A stretch of DNA of 64,000 bases from Trichoplax adhaerens. Lineage: Eukaryota > Placozoa > Uniplacotomia > Trichoplacea > Trichoplacidae. Made by a program: the position numbers and the translations under genes. Shown here piece after piece: positions 28,901 through 41,110 of the stretch (positions within the stretch are counted from its first letter, which is position 1; each line of letters opens with the position of its first letter). Where the stretch lies: positions 3,881,035 through 3,945,034 of the forward strand of contig NW_002060946.1 in the NCBI RefSeq assembly GCF_000150275.1, in the 5' to 3' direction. Below the pieces are notes generated by a model, which was not told the DNA's origin, did no database searches, and saw only the letters and a program-made list of their open reading frames with translations.

Positions 28901-31900
28901 ACGATCAACTTTGTGAACAGCCTAATATTACAGGTAACATGGTTAGGAAGTGAAAATTTTTCTGACAAATGATCGTATCCGGAGAAACGTATTAATTGCA
29001 TATTAGGAAAGTTACTTTGAATACACGTCCGAAGCCGCCACCACCAAGAAATCCAAGTTCTTCAAATTCTCGATGGTAATGCGACGATATAGTAAATGTT
29101 TCTGAACCGCTAGAGAATAGCAATTCCAATTGAAAGGGAATATTTCCATTAGCTCCTAATATTGACTGATTTACTGACATAATAGAAAGGCCCTATAATA
29201 AATAGCATTTTTGGAGTTAGTTGTTACAGTCACGTCTCTATTTTAGTACTCTGTTTATTCATGCCTACAGTTAACTCACATTACGTTCTAAGACCGCTTT
29301 AATAACTTGTAGAAAGTCAGAACCTAAGGAACTTCTAATTCTTGAAAACTCCTCAGCTGCGGCTATAGCTAGCGTCTATTAAGTTGTACGCAGGCTTTAG
29401 TTGCATTTATTAAGATTTATTATTATTTACTTAATTCCGTACGTATAAGTGTTTCTTAAAGTAAACTGTGCAAAATGACGTTGATGTTATAGCAAGAACA
29501 GAATAGGTAATAATTATTACATAGTTGAATTTAGTAGTAATATTCAGGCCGAGATAATACAATGCAGAGATAATAAGCTTTAAATATTCTTTTGCAAATT
29601 TTTTCTTATTAGGGTAAAGAATAAAGAAGCTATTGGTGTGTTAAGGCTATTTATCAATATTAGTCGATAGCGATTATACCTTGTGTTTGAGATGAGATTG
29701 GATAATGTCTGACGGGTAGTTATCCAGGGCAGTAAATATATACATACAATATATGAATATAGCATACAAAGAAATAAGATAAGTTTGATATAAGGCACTA
29801 CAGTAGGTATAATAAATATATCTAATATCTTTTAAACGTATTATTCGATTTTAAATTGCTAGACGTGATAGGTGTTAAACACTAACAATATATAAGTATG
29901 TAATACACTGCAGTAAGTAGGATATGTTAAATATCTTTGAGATGTATTCTTGAATTTTAAATTGTATAACGTAACAAGTGTTGAATATGGACAATACATG
30001 AGTACGTTAACAAAATCGATCAGGTAGAGTAATACTGTATAGATAAAGTTTGCTTATTCTATCTTCCTATAACTAACAACATGTAACGCACGTTTCAACT
30101 TACCTCTTATAATCTTCTTGATCTGCTGTTCGTCAGCACCGCATAATTTGAGATATTGTTCTGCCATAGTGATCAGCATAATACCTGTATCGATATTACT
30201 CATTGACTCGGAGTCGAAAGTTTTAGCTAACAAATCATATATCGTCGAAGAACCAGCATTTGCAAAACCAGTTCTAGCAAATTCAATGTGATCGATACTG
30301 TAATCGACAATATTTTCTGATGGATCAAAAGCATGTGTTTGTTTGCTTTCATACTGGTGCATGCTGCTGACAGCCTGGACATTATTCGAGAGTAGATCGC
30401 TATCTGTAATAGAAATAGAACAAAAATGATTACTGTGTAACAGAATCAACATACTTGTACAGAGTAGAATATTTGTATATTCTATATAGTTTCTATATAT
30501 CCGATGTTATGACATCAAATACTAATTAGTTATTGTAATGAGATATAGAAGCGCCCATATAGTAAATAATAACGGCCTGGAGCTTGTGTGGTAGCATTGC
30601 AATTGAATATCTCAAGAATCGCCAGTTGATGATATGATAAAATAACTTTGATATTCAATAGATGGTTGCTTCGTCTCACGATCTTATTTACAATTAAACG
30701 ATAATAATATAATATGTAGTACTCGTAGAATGTACGGGTCGTTAACAGGTTAGATATAGCGGTCCAGTTTAACGTGCCTATTTTTATATTTTACGTCAAC
30801 TGAGACATGTTTAGGCATTGAAAGGAGTTTATACAGAAAAGGGATGCGAATTGATGAATGGTATCCTAAAATGTTCTATGTCATGGCTATCCGTAGTATT
30901 TCTGATTAATGAATGATTATTTTATTAAAAGGTGGAGGAGAGCCTTTTAAAAGTAGACAATACATGACATAGTTGTAGGATACAATTGATGTTATCTGTG
31001 TGGATAATAACACAACAGAACAAATAGTAAGTCAGCAGAACAAGCGGTAGTACAGTAATTCTTGTTAGCATCAATCTGCTTATTATCCTTACGTAGTGTA
31101 TAATGTATTTGATATTAAGGGAATCAGATATAATTTACTTTCTGAATGGACGCAACTCCTAACACAATCCATTACATTAAGCAATCTCTACTAGTAATGC
31201 CAATAATTATTCAACGTCCCATAGTGTGCGGCACGCCAATTATACGCATATATAAAGACATTCAGGCTATTACTTAATCTACTCCATTGATATACTCGTA
31301 TAATTTGATTCTGGGAATTATTTTAAAATGATCGCGATGGTTGAAGAGTTCTTCAAGGCGTTGCATCTCTGTAAGCATATTGTAATTTATTGTACACTTG
31401 TCAATAGTTCAGAAATAGTAGATGGAGTTTTAAGAGATTAAGAAATAACTTTAAACGTATATTAATATCAACAAGAGAATAATCAGTTGCAATCAGGGAT
31501 TAAGGAGACAAGAGATAGAATAGATTAGATTAAATTAAAAATGTTGATATCTTGATTTTGAACAAGATTGAATTTGACGTCAGATCCGTCTGTCTGTTCT
31601 TGTCAATTGCTCTTATACTGTAAATAGACCAAGGTGTCCATCAAGTCGTCAGTAAATCACTATCGTATGATGGGATCGATCCTACAAGTGTGGCGATGGA
31701 AGCAATCCAAAATGCTATTTAATTACTCGAATTCGACCTATAGTAGACTCATGGTATCAAATTTAGGGAAGTCTAATGTGGTATTTTTATTTATTCTATG
31801 TCAGTTATTGGTTCAAGTATGTATGAATGTGGTTTACGTAGAACACTACAGTATAGTACAGGATAATATGACTAGTATAATCAATATTGTTAATATTGTT

Positions 31901-31987
31901 ATGATCTTTACCATCGAATTCAGTATGAGGTCCGGGCGATTCAAGGCCGTCTTCGGAAATATCGCTAAGCTGATCGGTTTCATTCAT
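25993..31987 (-). CDS. EIF2AK1: eIF2-alpha kinase, HRI type (15 exons)
   Basis: This Ser/Thr kinase phosphorylates eIF2-alpha and so damps translation under stress; the HRI branch responds to haem lack and mitochondrial stress. Fifteen exons join to 725 residues: 31987-31912, 30403-30104, 29368-29280, 29192-29016, 28921-28850, 28582-28480, 28302-28233, 28073-27608, 27517-27415, 27331-27228, 27127-27016, 26905-26811, 26615-26478, 26376-26281, 26169-25993. The Gly loop is GGGGFGRVFK (about 205-214) and the Lys motif is AIKK. A Ser-rich insert of about 175 residues splits the N-lobe, diagnostic of eIF2-alpha kinases. Then come IHRDIK (about 520), DFG, VGTTLYASPEQ and SDIYSLGVILFELF. The final exon is a coiled coil, as in HRI. 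The N-terminal 150 residues are not recognised. The exon 3 acceptor is weak and is chosen by phase. PERK and GCN2 lack this C-terminal layout. Confidence 0.85.
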
Positions 31988-32451
31988 GTCGACATTCTTG
32001 TAACGTTAACTTGATAGATAATGCACTTGATCCACGACGGGTAAAGGGATAAAGATAATTGTAAGTTATTTATTTATTTTAGGGTGTTGGTTGGCTTGAT
32101 GCAAGATTGCATTTTAATTAGAAGCTTGTCGCCTGATAGAAAATTGCTTCAATATTGTAGTAATGTTGATGTCGATTGGCTAAAGTAGCTACAATAGCCG
32201 ATTGCTACTCATCTTGAATCAATCTCAACTCTCCAATACGACAATAACTCTTTTGGTATGGAAAGAACTGTAGAAGAAGGAGAATTTGACCAATATTAAT
32301 GGCAGGCCTAACCCATGAGCACCAGCACCATCATGTTGTTTACAATCTGTGCGATTGACTACGCCCGCTCAGTATTCACTCCACTACAACGTCGTGATCG
32401 TTGTCTAGATCAAGTGACTGCAACAGACGATCGATCGCTAGCCTATCGTAG

Positions 32452-32935
32452 TATTGTCATTGGTGATATGTTTAAGACACTAGACAATCGGCAGACGGGT
32501 CATACTTTTGAATTGAATCGCTTGGCTTGGTACCGCCTGCGGCTGCGTGTGGCTGTATCGTACCATACTGAACGTCGGATGCACGACAGATACGTAGTCA
32601 CAACTGATTGGTTGCAGAGTTGAAAGAACTTTCTAGAAGACTGCTCGCGTACCAATGCGGTACTCCCCTACTCCGCTAGTATGGTATGGTTGTCATCGGT
32701 GATATGTTCAAGACACTAGACAATCGGCGGAAGGGTCATACGCTTTTGAATTGGATCGCTTGGCTTGGTACCGTCTGCGTCTGCGTCTGGCTGTATGGAA
32801 CCGTACTGAACGTCGGATGCACGACAGATACTGTACGTAGTCACAACTAATTGGTTGCAGAGTCGAAAGAACTTTCTAGAAGACTACAACATAAGCGTTC
32901 GCGTACCAATACTCTACTAGTATGGTATGGTACTA
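32452..32935. repeat. Two-copy direct duplication, about 240 bp unit
   Basis: Copy 1 starts near 32455 and copy 2 near 32690. Both contain TTAAGACACTAGACAATCGG-like sequence, GAACGTCGGATGCACGACAG and AAAGAACTTTCTAGAAGACT. They differ by small indels and substitutions (copy 2 gains a CTGTACGTAG). The unit does not encode a shared open frame. Confidence 0.85.
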
Positions 32936-34240
32936 CAAAGCAGAACAACTATTGTCTGCATCATTCCACAATCAAATCATCAAGCTCGGAGCTCAAATTC
33001 AGCTCGTGAGCAGAAATGATCGCTCTAAAACGCTTATACAAGCTACCGAGATGGCATTTTGCTCTTGCTGTAAAGCATACGCACATTAACTAGTTTTGCA
33101 GAGTTTGGACCAGTGTACTGTACACTGTATGGTCGGTTCAATCAACATACTGTACTGTACAGTACAGTACAGTACAGTACAAGTCCAGCTGTAAATAGAC
33201 TGTGACTGGTACTGTCATACAGTACAAACTACTATCTTACAGTACTGTACACTCTACTACAAAGCAGAACGACTATTGTCTGCGTCATTCCACAATCAAA
33301 TCATCAAGTTCAGATCGTGAGCGCCTAAATCGCTTATGCAAGCTACCGAGATGGCATTTTGCTCTTGCTGTAAAGCATACGTACTGTATATTAACTAGTT
33401 TTGCAGAGTTTGGATTAGACCAGTCAGTGATCGCTTCAATCAGCATAAAGTACTGTACTGTATGTACTGTACAGTGTACAGTACAAGTCACGCTGTAAAT
33501 AAACTGTGACTGGTGCTGTCATACTGTACTGTACTGTACAGTGTACAGTACAGTAGTTATACGGTACAAACTACTATCTTACAGTACAGTACAGTACTGT
33601 ACTGTACTGTACGTATATCTCGCATGGGCTACCACTCTACCAGTCCATGCTACAGTATACTGTACTGCACTGTAGACGCGTATGCAGCACTCTACTACAA
33701 AGTAGAACGACTACTGTCTGTGGCATTCCACAATCAAATCATCAAGCTCGGAGCTCAAGTTCAGCTCGTGAGCAGAATGATCGCTCTAAATCGCTTATGC
33801 AAGCTACCGAGATGGCATTTTGCTCTTACTGTAAAGCATACATTAACTAGTTTTGCAGATTTTGGATTAGACCAGTGGTCGCTTCAATCAGCATACAGTA
33901 TGTACTTTACAGTGTACAGTACAAGTCACGCTGCAAATAGACTGTGACTGGTGCTGTCATAGTTACACAAACTACTATCTTACAGTACTGTACAGTATAT
34001 CTCGCATGGGCTACCAGTCCATACTGCAGTATACTGTACTGCACTGTAGACGCGTATGCAGCACTCTACTACAAAGCAGAACGACTGCTGTCTGCGTCAT
34101 TCCACAATCAAATCATCAAGCTCGGAGCTCAAATTCAGCTCGTGAGCAGAAATGATCGCTCTAAATCGCTTATGCAAGCTACCGAGATGGCATTTTGCTC
34201 TTACTGTAAAGCATACATTAACTAGTTTTGCAGAGTTTGG
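32931..34240 (+). repeat. Four-copy tandem array containing the DDX28 presequence exon
   Basis: A core of about 175 bp (TACTACAAAGCAGAACGACT ... TTTTGCAGAGTTTGGA) occurs near 32931-33110, 33253-33420, 33690-33870 and 34066-34240. The last copy is the actual 5' end of DDX28; the three upstream copies lead into unrelated or TACTGTACAGTA sequence. The copies keep the ATGATCGCTCTAAA start in copies 1 and 3 but lose it in copy 2, and copy 1 has an in-frame stop after about 25 codons. Spacers contain palindromes and a second shared block, ATCTCGCATGGGCTACCA, between copies 2-3 and 3-4. Confidence 0.9.
33440..33620. repeat. TACTGTACAGTA palindrome cluster within the DDX28 5' array
   Basis: Long runs of overlapping TACTGTACAGTA units lie between repeat copies 2 and 3. 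Shorter runs occur at about 33110-33190, 33230-33255, 33900-33925 and 33980-34045. Confidence 0.85.
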
Positions 34241-37200
34241 ATTTCGAGAGGAAGTCATGACTGTCTTGGATAGTTTGGGTTTCTCTCAACCGACACCAGT
34301 CCAACTTCAGGTTAGGTCTTATCATCCAGGATTGCAGTGGTTGCATGCTGCAGCCAAAAAATAAAACATCTCTTCATCAAGCTTATGCATGATATAAGAT
34401 GTTCACACAGCATTAATAATCAACGCTATTCAATGGATGATAATAGTGTAGATATTATGATAAAATTGTGGATACTACATGCGATGAATTTGAATAGAGT
34501 CCTCAAATTTCACCCTACATACGTATACGCAATGCTAATTGATTCGGTCGCACAGCTCTAAAGTTAAATTACTCTACAAGTGTACATATACAGCGGTATA
34601 TGATTATATTATTGACAGTTGTATGAACAGATTGATGTTACTAGCGAGAGAATATTAAAATAAAACAATTCTACAATCATTTCATGTAGATGTACAGTAC
34701 CGATTATCATCAATATCAAGTATTACTAGCATAAAAGTGGGAATAATTCATTTCCTATACAAATCAATTTTTGTAACCTTCAGTTCAACTATTGCCATTC
34801 CTATCATCAAAAATGGACTGTAATAGTTGGAACAGGATGTTATTGATATTGAATAAATAGCACCTTTTTAAGCTAATTATTTTTAGCATGTACTTATGAA
34901 TGATATTGTTATTCATATAGTCAATCAAGGCCGTCATGGAAGGACGTAATGTAATCATAAATTCAGAAACAGGAAGCGGAAAAACTCTCTGTAATTATAT
35001 TTGTAATTTTTTCATATCTTGCTCTAGCACTGGTATGTCATAATTTGTCATCAGTAGTCAATATTGTCTGTAAAGCAATACGCAGTCATAGATATCGCGA
35101 AAAGATTCCATCATAAAGTAACAATAACTATTCTTGACAATGACTACGAGCTACTATTTAAAACTAAGACGAAATAGACTCTACTGATAGGTAATCATAC
35201 TGTAGACGTAGACATTTACTTTATACGAGTACTGGATTTGATTCATGCTATCAATGCTGCTTACATCTACTGGATAAATTATTTACGTTAATACAGTAAA
35301 TTCTATAGCAGCATCGTTTACTCTCTACCTTGTATTTTAATATTCATTGACTAGGTTATCTTTTGCCCCTGATAAATAAGTTATATTCCGACTATGAGCT
35401 AGGCCCAATAGTACCGCGTGCATTGATATTGGCACCGACTGCTGAATTAGTACATCAGGTAGGAACAAGCAAACTGTACAACGCCTACATTTCTACTGTG
35501 ATACTCTGTAACAGCAACAAAATCATGCATTTCATTCTTCTATGGTACAACAGATACATCAGTAAAGCTACAATGAGTGATCCATATATACATATATTCT
35601 TATTTTAGATATCAACCGTATTCCGAAGCTTGGTACCAAATAATCAATTTACTGCATCCATTGTTACATCAAAAAGCACCCTATTGATAAAAGATAATAC
35701 AGCTGCAATTATTGGTGTTCCCCATAACATTACCACATATCATGCGCCATCGTTACTGAATAGTATTGAAACGATTATTGTAGACGAAGCAGATGCTTTA
35801 GTTACTGGAAGTGCTAGCCGTGATGTTTGGACAATGCTCAATTGTAAACGATTAATGGTTGAATCGAAGAAGGCAGACGAGGAAAAACAGACAAAAATGA
35901 CGGAAGTAAATGTAGAAATATCAAGTAGTTCTAAACGCATACCCAACCTTCGTCGTGGTAGTTCCATTACTCGACATGGATTAGATAGTAAAAATTGCCA
36001 GTATTTATTTGTAGGAGCAACCTTACCTTCTAATAATAATGAAAAATCTGAATATGGCATAATACATGGATGGCTCAAAAAGTTAAACCCTACATTAGTG
36101 CATTTAGCTCGTACTGAAAATGTTCACAAAATTATATCAACGTTACAATCGGATTGTATCATGACTAAAAATGACGAAAAATTGGAAACATTATTGCATA
36201 TATTAGATAAAGTAAAAAGTAATTATAATGATGAAAACAAGATGACTCCAAACAAAAACTTAAACAGATCACCTGTAGCTAAGGGTGATCATTTAAAAAT
36301 GATAGTATTTACCAATACAGCATACCATGCATTTGCATTATATCGATTTCTTGATGGTACCGATCCTAATCTAATGAAAGAGCCACAAAGGAGTGTATTA
36401 CCGTTACATTTTGAACTATTACCACCTGAACAAAAAGAAGAACTTATAAACACTGTAAATTTTGAAAAAAACTATTTTAAAGCACAGTATTCAAACGAGT
36501 GGAAAGGCAGGTTAGTATCTTGTAAGAAAATCCTTCTCCTTTCATACATATGTGTGCAGCACAATACTGCATCTCGTGCACATACTGTAATAACTGAATG
36601 TTATGCTGTAATTCTTGCATTTTACGGTACGTTAATCATTTTGTTGTACTATATATTTCAATTTTGCTAAGGTGCGGTATACTACATAAGGACATTCCAA
36701 TTGAAGTAAGAGAGGAAATTCTGAATAAATTCATCAATGGAGATATACCTATCCTCATTACAACTGATATAGCATCTAGAGGATTGGATATTCCTAACGT
36801 TACAGCAGTTATTCAATATGATTTCGCTTTAAGTGCAGTTGATTATTTACATCGGGCTGGTCGCACCGCCCGTAGTGGAAATGAGGGGCAGTGTAAGTAT
36901 TATAGCTGTAATAAGAATTTCATAAGTGGAAAAGCTTGCCTCATTTAATCTTTTTAATCGTTCATTGACTTTCACATTTTTGTAAACTGTTCTCAACATA
37001 AATGTTTATCTACGACTTTAATTTCATAAAGTAATTTAACTGATTGTTTTTTTACCTTTCAAAATATGGATTTAAAGTTTTTAGCATGGCTACTGAAAAT
37101 GACAGTTTTTTGGTCGAGGCAATCAGAAATATCAAGGCTAGTGAATCGTTCGACAGCGTGTTTAGCCGCAATCGTAATCTTAGAAGAAAATTAAGAAAGC

Positions 37201-37274
37201 TCAAGAAGCAACAGACAGACCAAAATGATATCATAGATAGCGATGAGCCAAATAGTGAAGCCGTTAATTACTAA
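34152..37274 (+). CDS. DDX28: Mitochondrial DEAD-box RNA helicase DDX28 (6 exons)
   Basis: This is an ATP-dependent RNA helicase of the DDX28 type, needed for assembly of the mitochondrial large ribosomal subunit. Six exons join in phase to 550 residues (human DDX28 is 540): 34152-34310, 34921-34990, 35355-35458, 35609-36510, 36672-36892, 37078-37274. The first 30 residues (MIALNRLCKLPRWHFALTVK...) have no acidic residues and several Arg/Lys, consistent with a presequence, and an in-frame TGA lies just upstream of this ATG. The motifs follow in order: Q motif FSQPTPVQ, motif I SETGSGKT, Ia PTAELVHQ (canonical PTREL, so Arg is replaced), II VDEADALV, III VGATLP, IV IVFTNT, V TTDIASRGLDIP and VI HRAGRTAR. 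The basic tail RKLRKLKKQ suits RNA binding. The first exon lies in a tandem array. It is convergent with USP10, with 542 bp between stop codons. Confidence 0.93.
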
Positions 37275-37816
37275 GATTTTGAATAATAGAATCTTTTATT
37301 TAAAATCCATCCGTAGTACTTCATAACAGACAATATATATTTTAAATGTTGAAATCGGTAACAGTCTGTAAGTAAATGTCAACAGCTGCAATATAAATTT
37401 CATTTTTCATTACAACATCTGCATAAAATACAAATAAATGCATATATTAACACCGAGTTTTTTCAGCTGATGAATCTTATCCAAGCACATAAGTAGATGT
37501 TACAGCAATTTATTGTGGAAATAATGACATATTACTTCAGATAATATAATTCGTTTTGGCTAATATTCCATATTCAAATAAAAACTATGTTTAGATACGG
37601 TTGCATTCTTAAAGCCCATGCGGCATTCACAAGGAGATGGTGTCGATTTTAACAGCCAAAGCTAAAAAGCAAGCGTTGTAGGAATCTATTACAATTTTAT
37701 ATTATGATTACGCGATTGAGTTAAACTATAACGTAATGTAGTTATGGCACTGAAAATTAGCAATATTTACCCTATGATACATTTGAATGCTAAAAAATAT
37801 TCTTGATGACATTTAG
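37275..37816. other. Short convergent intergenic region
   Basis: Only 542 bp separate the stop codons of DDX28 and USP10. It is AT-rich and contains AATAAA-like hexamers on both strands, for example CAAATAAATG near 37431, so both 3' untranslated regions are probably here and may overlap. Confidence 0.6.
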
Positions 37817-40800
37817 TTAGCTATCTGCGTTGAATAGATCTTTCCTTTGATAGAAGAGTAGGTAAGCGCAACGATCTTCTGCGTATTTCATAACCTGAGC
37901 GAATAAAAAGATACATATATTGGCATTTCGTTAACGACTCGAGGAAATGAAGCACTAGGTTTCGTTAAATAACAAGCTGAAATAGCTTGACTCGTTGGTA
38001 ATAAATTGCAGTGTTATGAGCATGAAAGATTTGACGATATGGTCATGTGTGGAGATGTAAAACGTACCTCTTTATCTGATATAGTTTTAGCCATAGTATC
38101 ATCGTGTCGAATCCAGCGTTTAAAGCTTGCATGATAAGCATCACAAGTGTAATGGCCACCGGCCGCTCGCAGACCATGATGGAAGACAACTACAACAATT
38201 GTAACTATTGTTAATTTCTTCAATTCTCCAACATTAAGACTTTAAAAATAAATTTTAGACAACTTTTCTATCAAGTAGCAAGCATGCAGTATCAAAAATA
38301 TATTAATTTTGATATTGAGATCAGTGCCATCAATTCTCATACCCGAAATTAACCGATAAGACCTATACATTTCCGACCTTTGCTTACATTCTCTGGATAA
38401 AAGTTCTACATAACAACAATCAAGGAAATTCATTGCCAAACATAGCTAAAAGTCACAATTTTATAACAACTGAATAGTTACCTTTATCGATTTCCAACTG
38501 TAAGTCGTAATTTACATCTTTTGTAAGTTTCTGGCAAATTCCATGATCAAATATGAAACGCTTTAAATGAAGAATTAGGATTTTAGGAAGACGTTCAAAA
38601 GACATTTTCTTTGTTGCTTCGACCTGAGGTTGATTAAGTAAAATAAAGATAAATTACCGAGTAATCAACATAAAATTGTTTCCCGTGTTGTCTACTAAGA
38701 CATAAGTTAATAATGAAAATAAATTTTAAAAATTTCTATAACCTTTGTTTTCTTTCCATCATTGCCAGAAATATAATGTTCTACTTGTTCAGATCCCATT
38801 GACTTCTTAATTGCATCCTTAATATGGCTTATTTCAGAATCCTTTGTGTAGGAAAATTGATAATAATGTTAAAGTAAAATTGTTTATGTAATGTCATATA
38901 AAGAACTTGAAAGTTTATCTAAGTAATAAATTCTTGTAGGTCATACATGGATGTCTAGTTGTAGCGTAAAGAAAGGCTGAGAAGTATTGGATTGTTTTTC
39001 GTTAGTATATTTTATGGATGACCGTATCTCTCCGCCAAAAGTTTCACTAATCAATGAATGATTCTGAGCAATCTAAACAAATAACAGAAAAATAAGTGTA
39101 ATTGACATAATGAAAGGACTAAGAAGTAATACTATTTAAGTATGAAATTTATTTAATTACCGTTCTACTAATTGCGCTCTTTTTCTTTGATAATGCCTGT
39201 TGCCATTCACCATCGCCAGAATTGATATTATCTATATCATTTTCACACGATGCTTGATCAGAGGCAGACGATTTTTCAGGTGATATTGATACTATTTCCT
39301 CGTGCAAGTTATCTAACATGCAACCAAGGAACTCTTCCGCATCTTCTTGTCTCTCCCCTTTTGCCATGGAAGGTCTTAGAATAGCTAACATTTCATATAT
39401 ACATTGAGGCTCGAAAGGGTTATCAAATCGAACTTCCTTGCCAGCTTTTAACAATTTTCCGAAAGTCTTTTCGTATTCCTGACGTTCCAGCAAGTCGAAC
39501 TGGTTTACAAAAGCTGCCATACCATTAATTGCTGGTGTCCGACAGTCACCAATTGTCTGTTGAAGTGTTGGAAAAGAGCCAATCTTTCTTAAGGCTCTGT
39601 GTATAGGTGAACAAACTAGTAATGATTGTAAAGTCGAATTGATAAAGCAGAAACTCGCTTTGTTGGTTAATCCTCGAGGCTTGAAAGGCATAAAATTAAA
39701 ATTTAATGTCTCCTGAAATATTCTTGCTAGCGCAGAAAGATCATTTTCGCTATTTTGAACAGGAAAATTTATTTCATTAGCGGGACTTTGATCATTTTCA
39801 GGTATCGTCTGATGCTCCTTAGGCTGTTTTGGTAGATTTTTTTTTAGAATATTGGCAAAAGTCAGAGTAACTTTGTGATCAATTTGTTTCTCAGTAGTAC
39901 AATCCGCCGGACTATCGTCACAGCTACTCTGAGTATCGTTTAGTTTACAATCGTGACCTATTTTACCGAAAAGAAAGGAATCATTTTATAAGTAAACGGG
40001 CAATTAATATCAATTTTAAACCTAGCTATTGCATATTTATTGGCGATGATGATTGCATGAAAGTTCTACAATTTCATAATCGTATTCTTAAGCAAATATT
40101 AACGTTGGATCAATGAATTGATAGCGTGATAACAATATTACCATCCGTCTCTGCAGTATTTATAGGTGCATTTGATGAAGACAAGTTAGCATTTTCTGGC
40201 GTCGGCTGAACTTTATTAGAGCATGCTTCTTTAGCCTTGAGTAAGATATGTAGTTTATCCGATCCACAGTCATAGCCTGTAGAAAAAGTTTCAAAATAAA
40301 GTTGATGCGTTTGTAACATTTATCTAAAACATGCATATAGGCCTTTTAATAGAATACGAACATGCTAAAAATTGAATACATCAGTGCTAGAGTGACAGTA
40401 TGTGTTAACCTAATTCCATCATATCGTTCATATTTCAGCTAACATTAAGCATATAATCATTATTTCAAGTGTCGCTTTAAATCGATATCGCACGGTTAGT
40501 AGCGCACATAAAAAACATTCGTCTAAACATTTAATCATTGCATACAGTATAATACGTACAAAATCAATGATTGTGCAAGAGGAGCAATCATTTGATCTAT
40601 AATTCTGAGATTTACAATTCATAGTGTTACATTACTACTTAAATTACCTTCCAATTGTTGCTTATCATACACATCTTTTAGATCCCACAGAAACTAATAG
40701 TTTAGAGGGCAAACAATGCAAGAATATCATAATCACATTATCCATTGAATGGTATGTATTTTATCATTTATAAGGATACAATGCCAAATAAAACGTTATA

Positions 40801-41110
40801 TTCATTCGATAAGAGATGTATTTAAGGTAAATTATCCATTATACTGATGGTAAAGTGTAGCGTAAGAAACATTATAGCGAAGGCAATCGTACTTTCTATG
40901 CACGCAGACTATAATGTTTAGTATCACTTTGTAAGTAGTCAAGGTAAGTATCATAAAATGAAAAATAGATCCCTTGTATATAGAAAAATCAGATAAAAGT
41001 GTTAAACGATAATAGCTATTTCTTACCAATGCAGCAGAGCAAGATTTTAGCTTGCCATCTATAAAGAATTTTGAATTATCGGCTATTGTAAAACTTCCGA
41101 ATGTTATATC
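37817..41110 (-). CDS. USP10: Ubiquitin-specific protease USP10 (first exon not found)
   Basis: This cysteine deubiquitinase of the USP10 branch acts in the cytoplasm with G3BP stress-granule proteins and rescues stalled small ribosomal subunits. Ten exons join in phase to 563 residues: 41110-41027, 40693-40648, 40276-40142, 39957-39161, 39072-38947, 38841-38743, 38623-38482, 38405-38343, 38189-38068, 37894-37817. The first exon seen contains ITFGSFTIAD, which resembles the FGDF motif by which USP10 binds G3BP. The peptidase domain opens at PRGLTNKASFCFINSTLQSL with the nucleophile Cys. It continues through RQEDAEEFLG, FGGEIRSSI, QPFFTLQLDI and LILHLKRF. It ends with the catalytic His in AAGGHYTCDAY and RWIRHDD. 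The region between is acidic and Ser/Asn-rich. The initiator exon, joined in phase 0 to 41110, was not identified; one candidate is ATGAAGCAGTCGCGTTGTAG near 41965. Confidence 0.92.

Larger units (their letters stand above)
31988..34151. other. Divergent repeat-rich region between HRI-type kinase and DDX28
   Basis: This 2.2-kb gap separates two divergent start codons. It is almost entirely tandem duplications plus TACTGTACAGTA palindromes from 32.3 kb onward. The many open frames of 60-144 codons here are by-products of the repeats. The left 300 bp holds nothing recognised. Confidence 0.65.

Noticed and set aside
31634-32014. Plus-strand 126-codon frame
   Set aside because: It is antisense to the first exon of the HRI-type kinase, which joins in phase on the minus strand; the plus frame has no recognisable domain.
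33202-34225. Several open frames of 67-144 codons on the plus strand
   Set aside because: They run through tandem repeat copies and TACTGTACAGTA runs and lack coherent protein sequence; only the frame starting at 34152 continues into DDX28.
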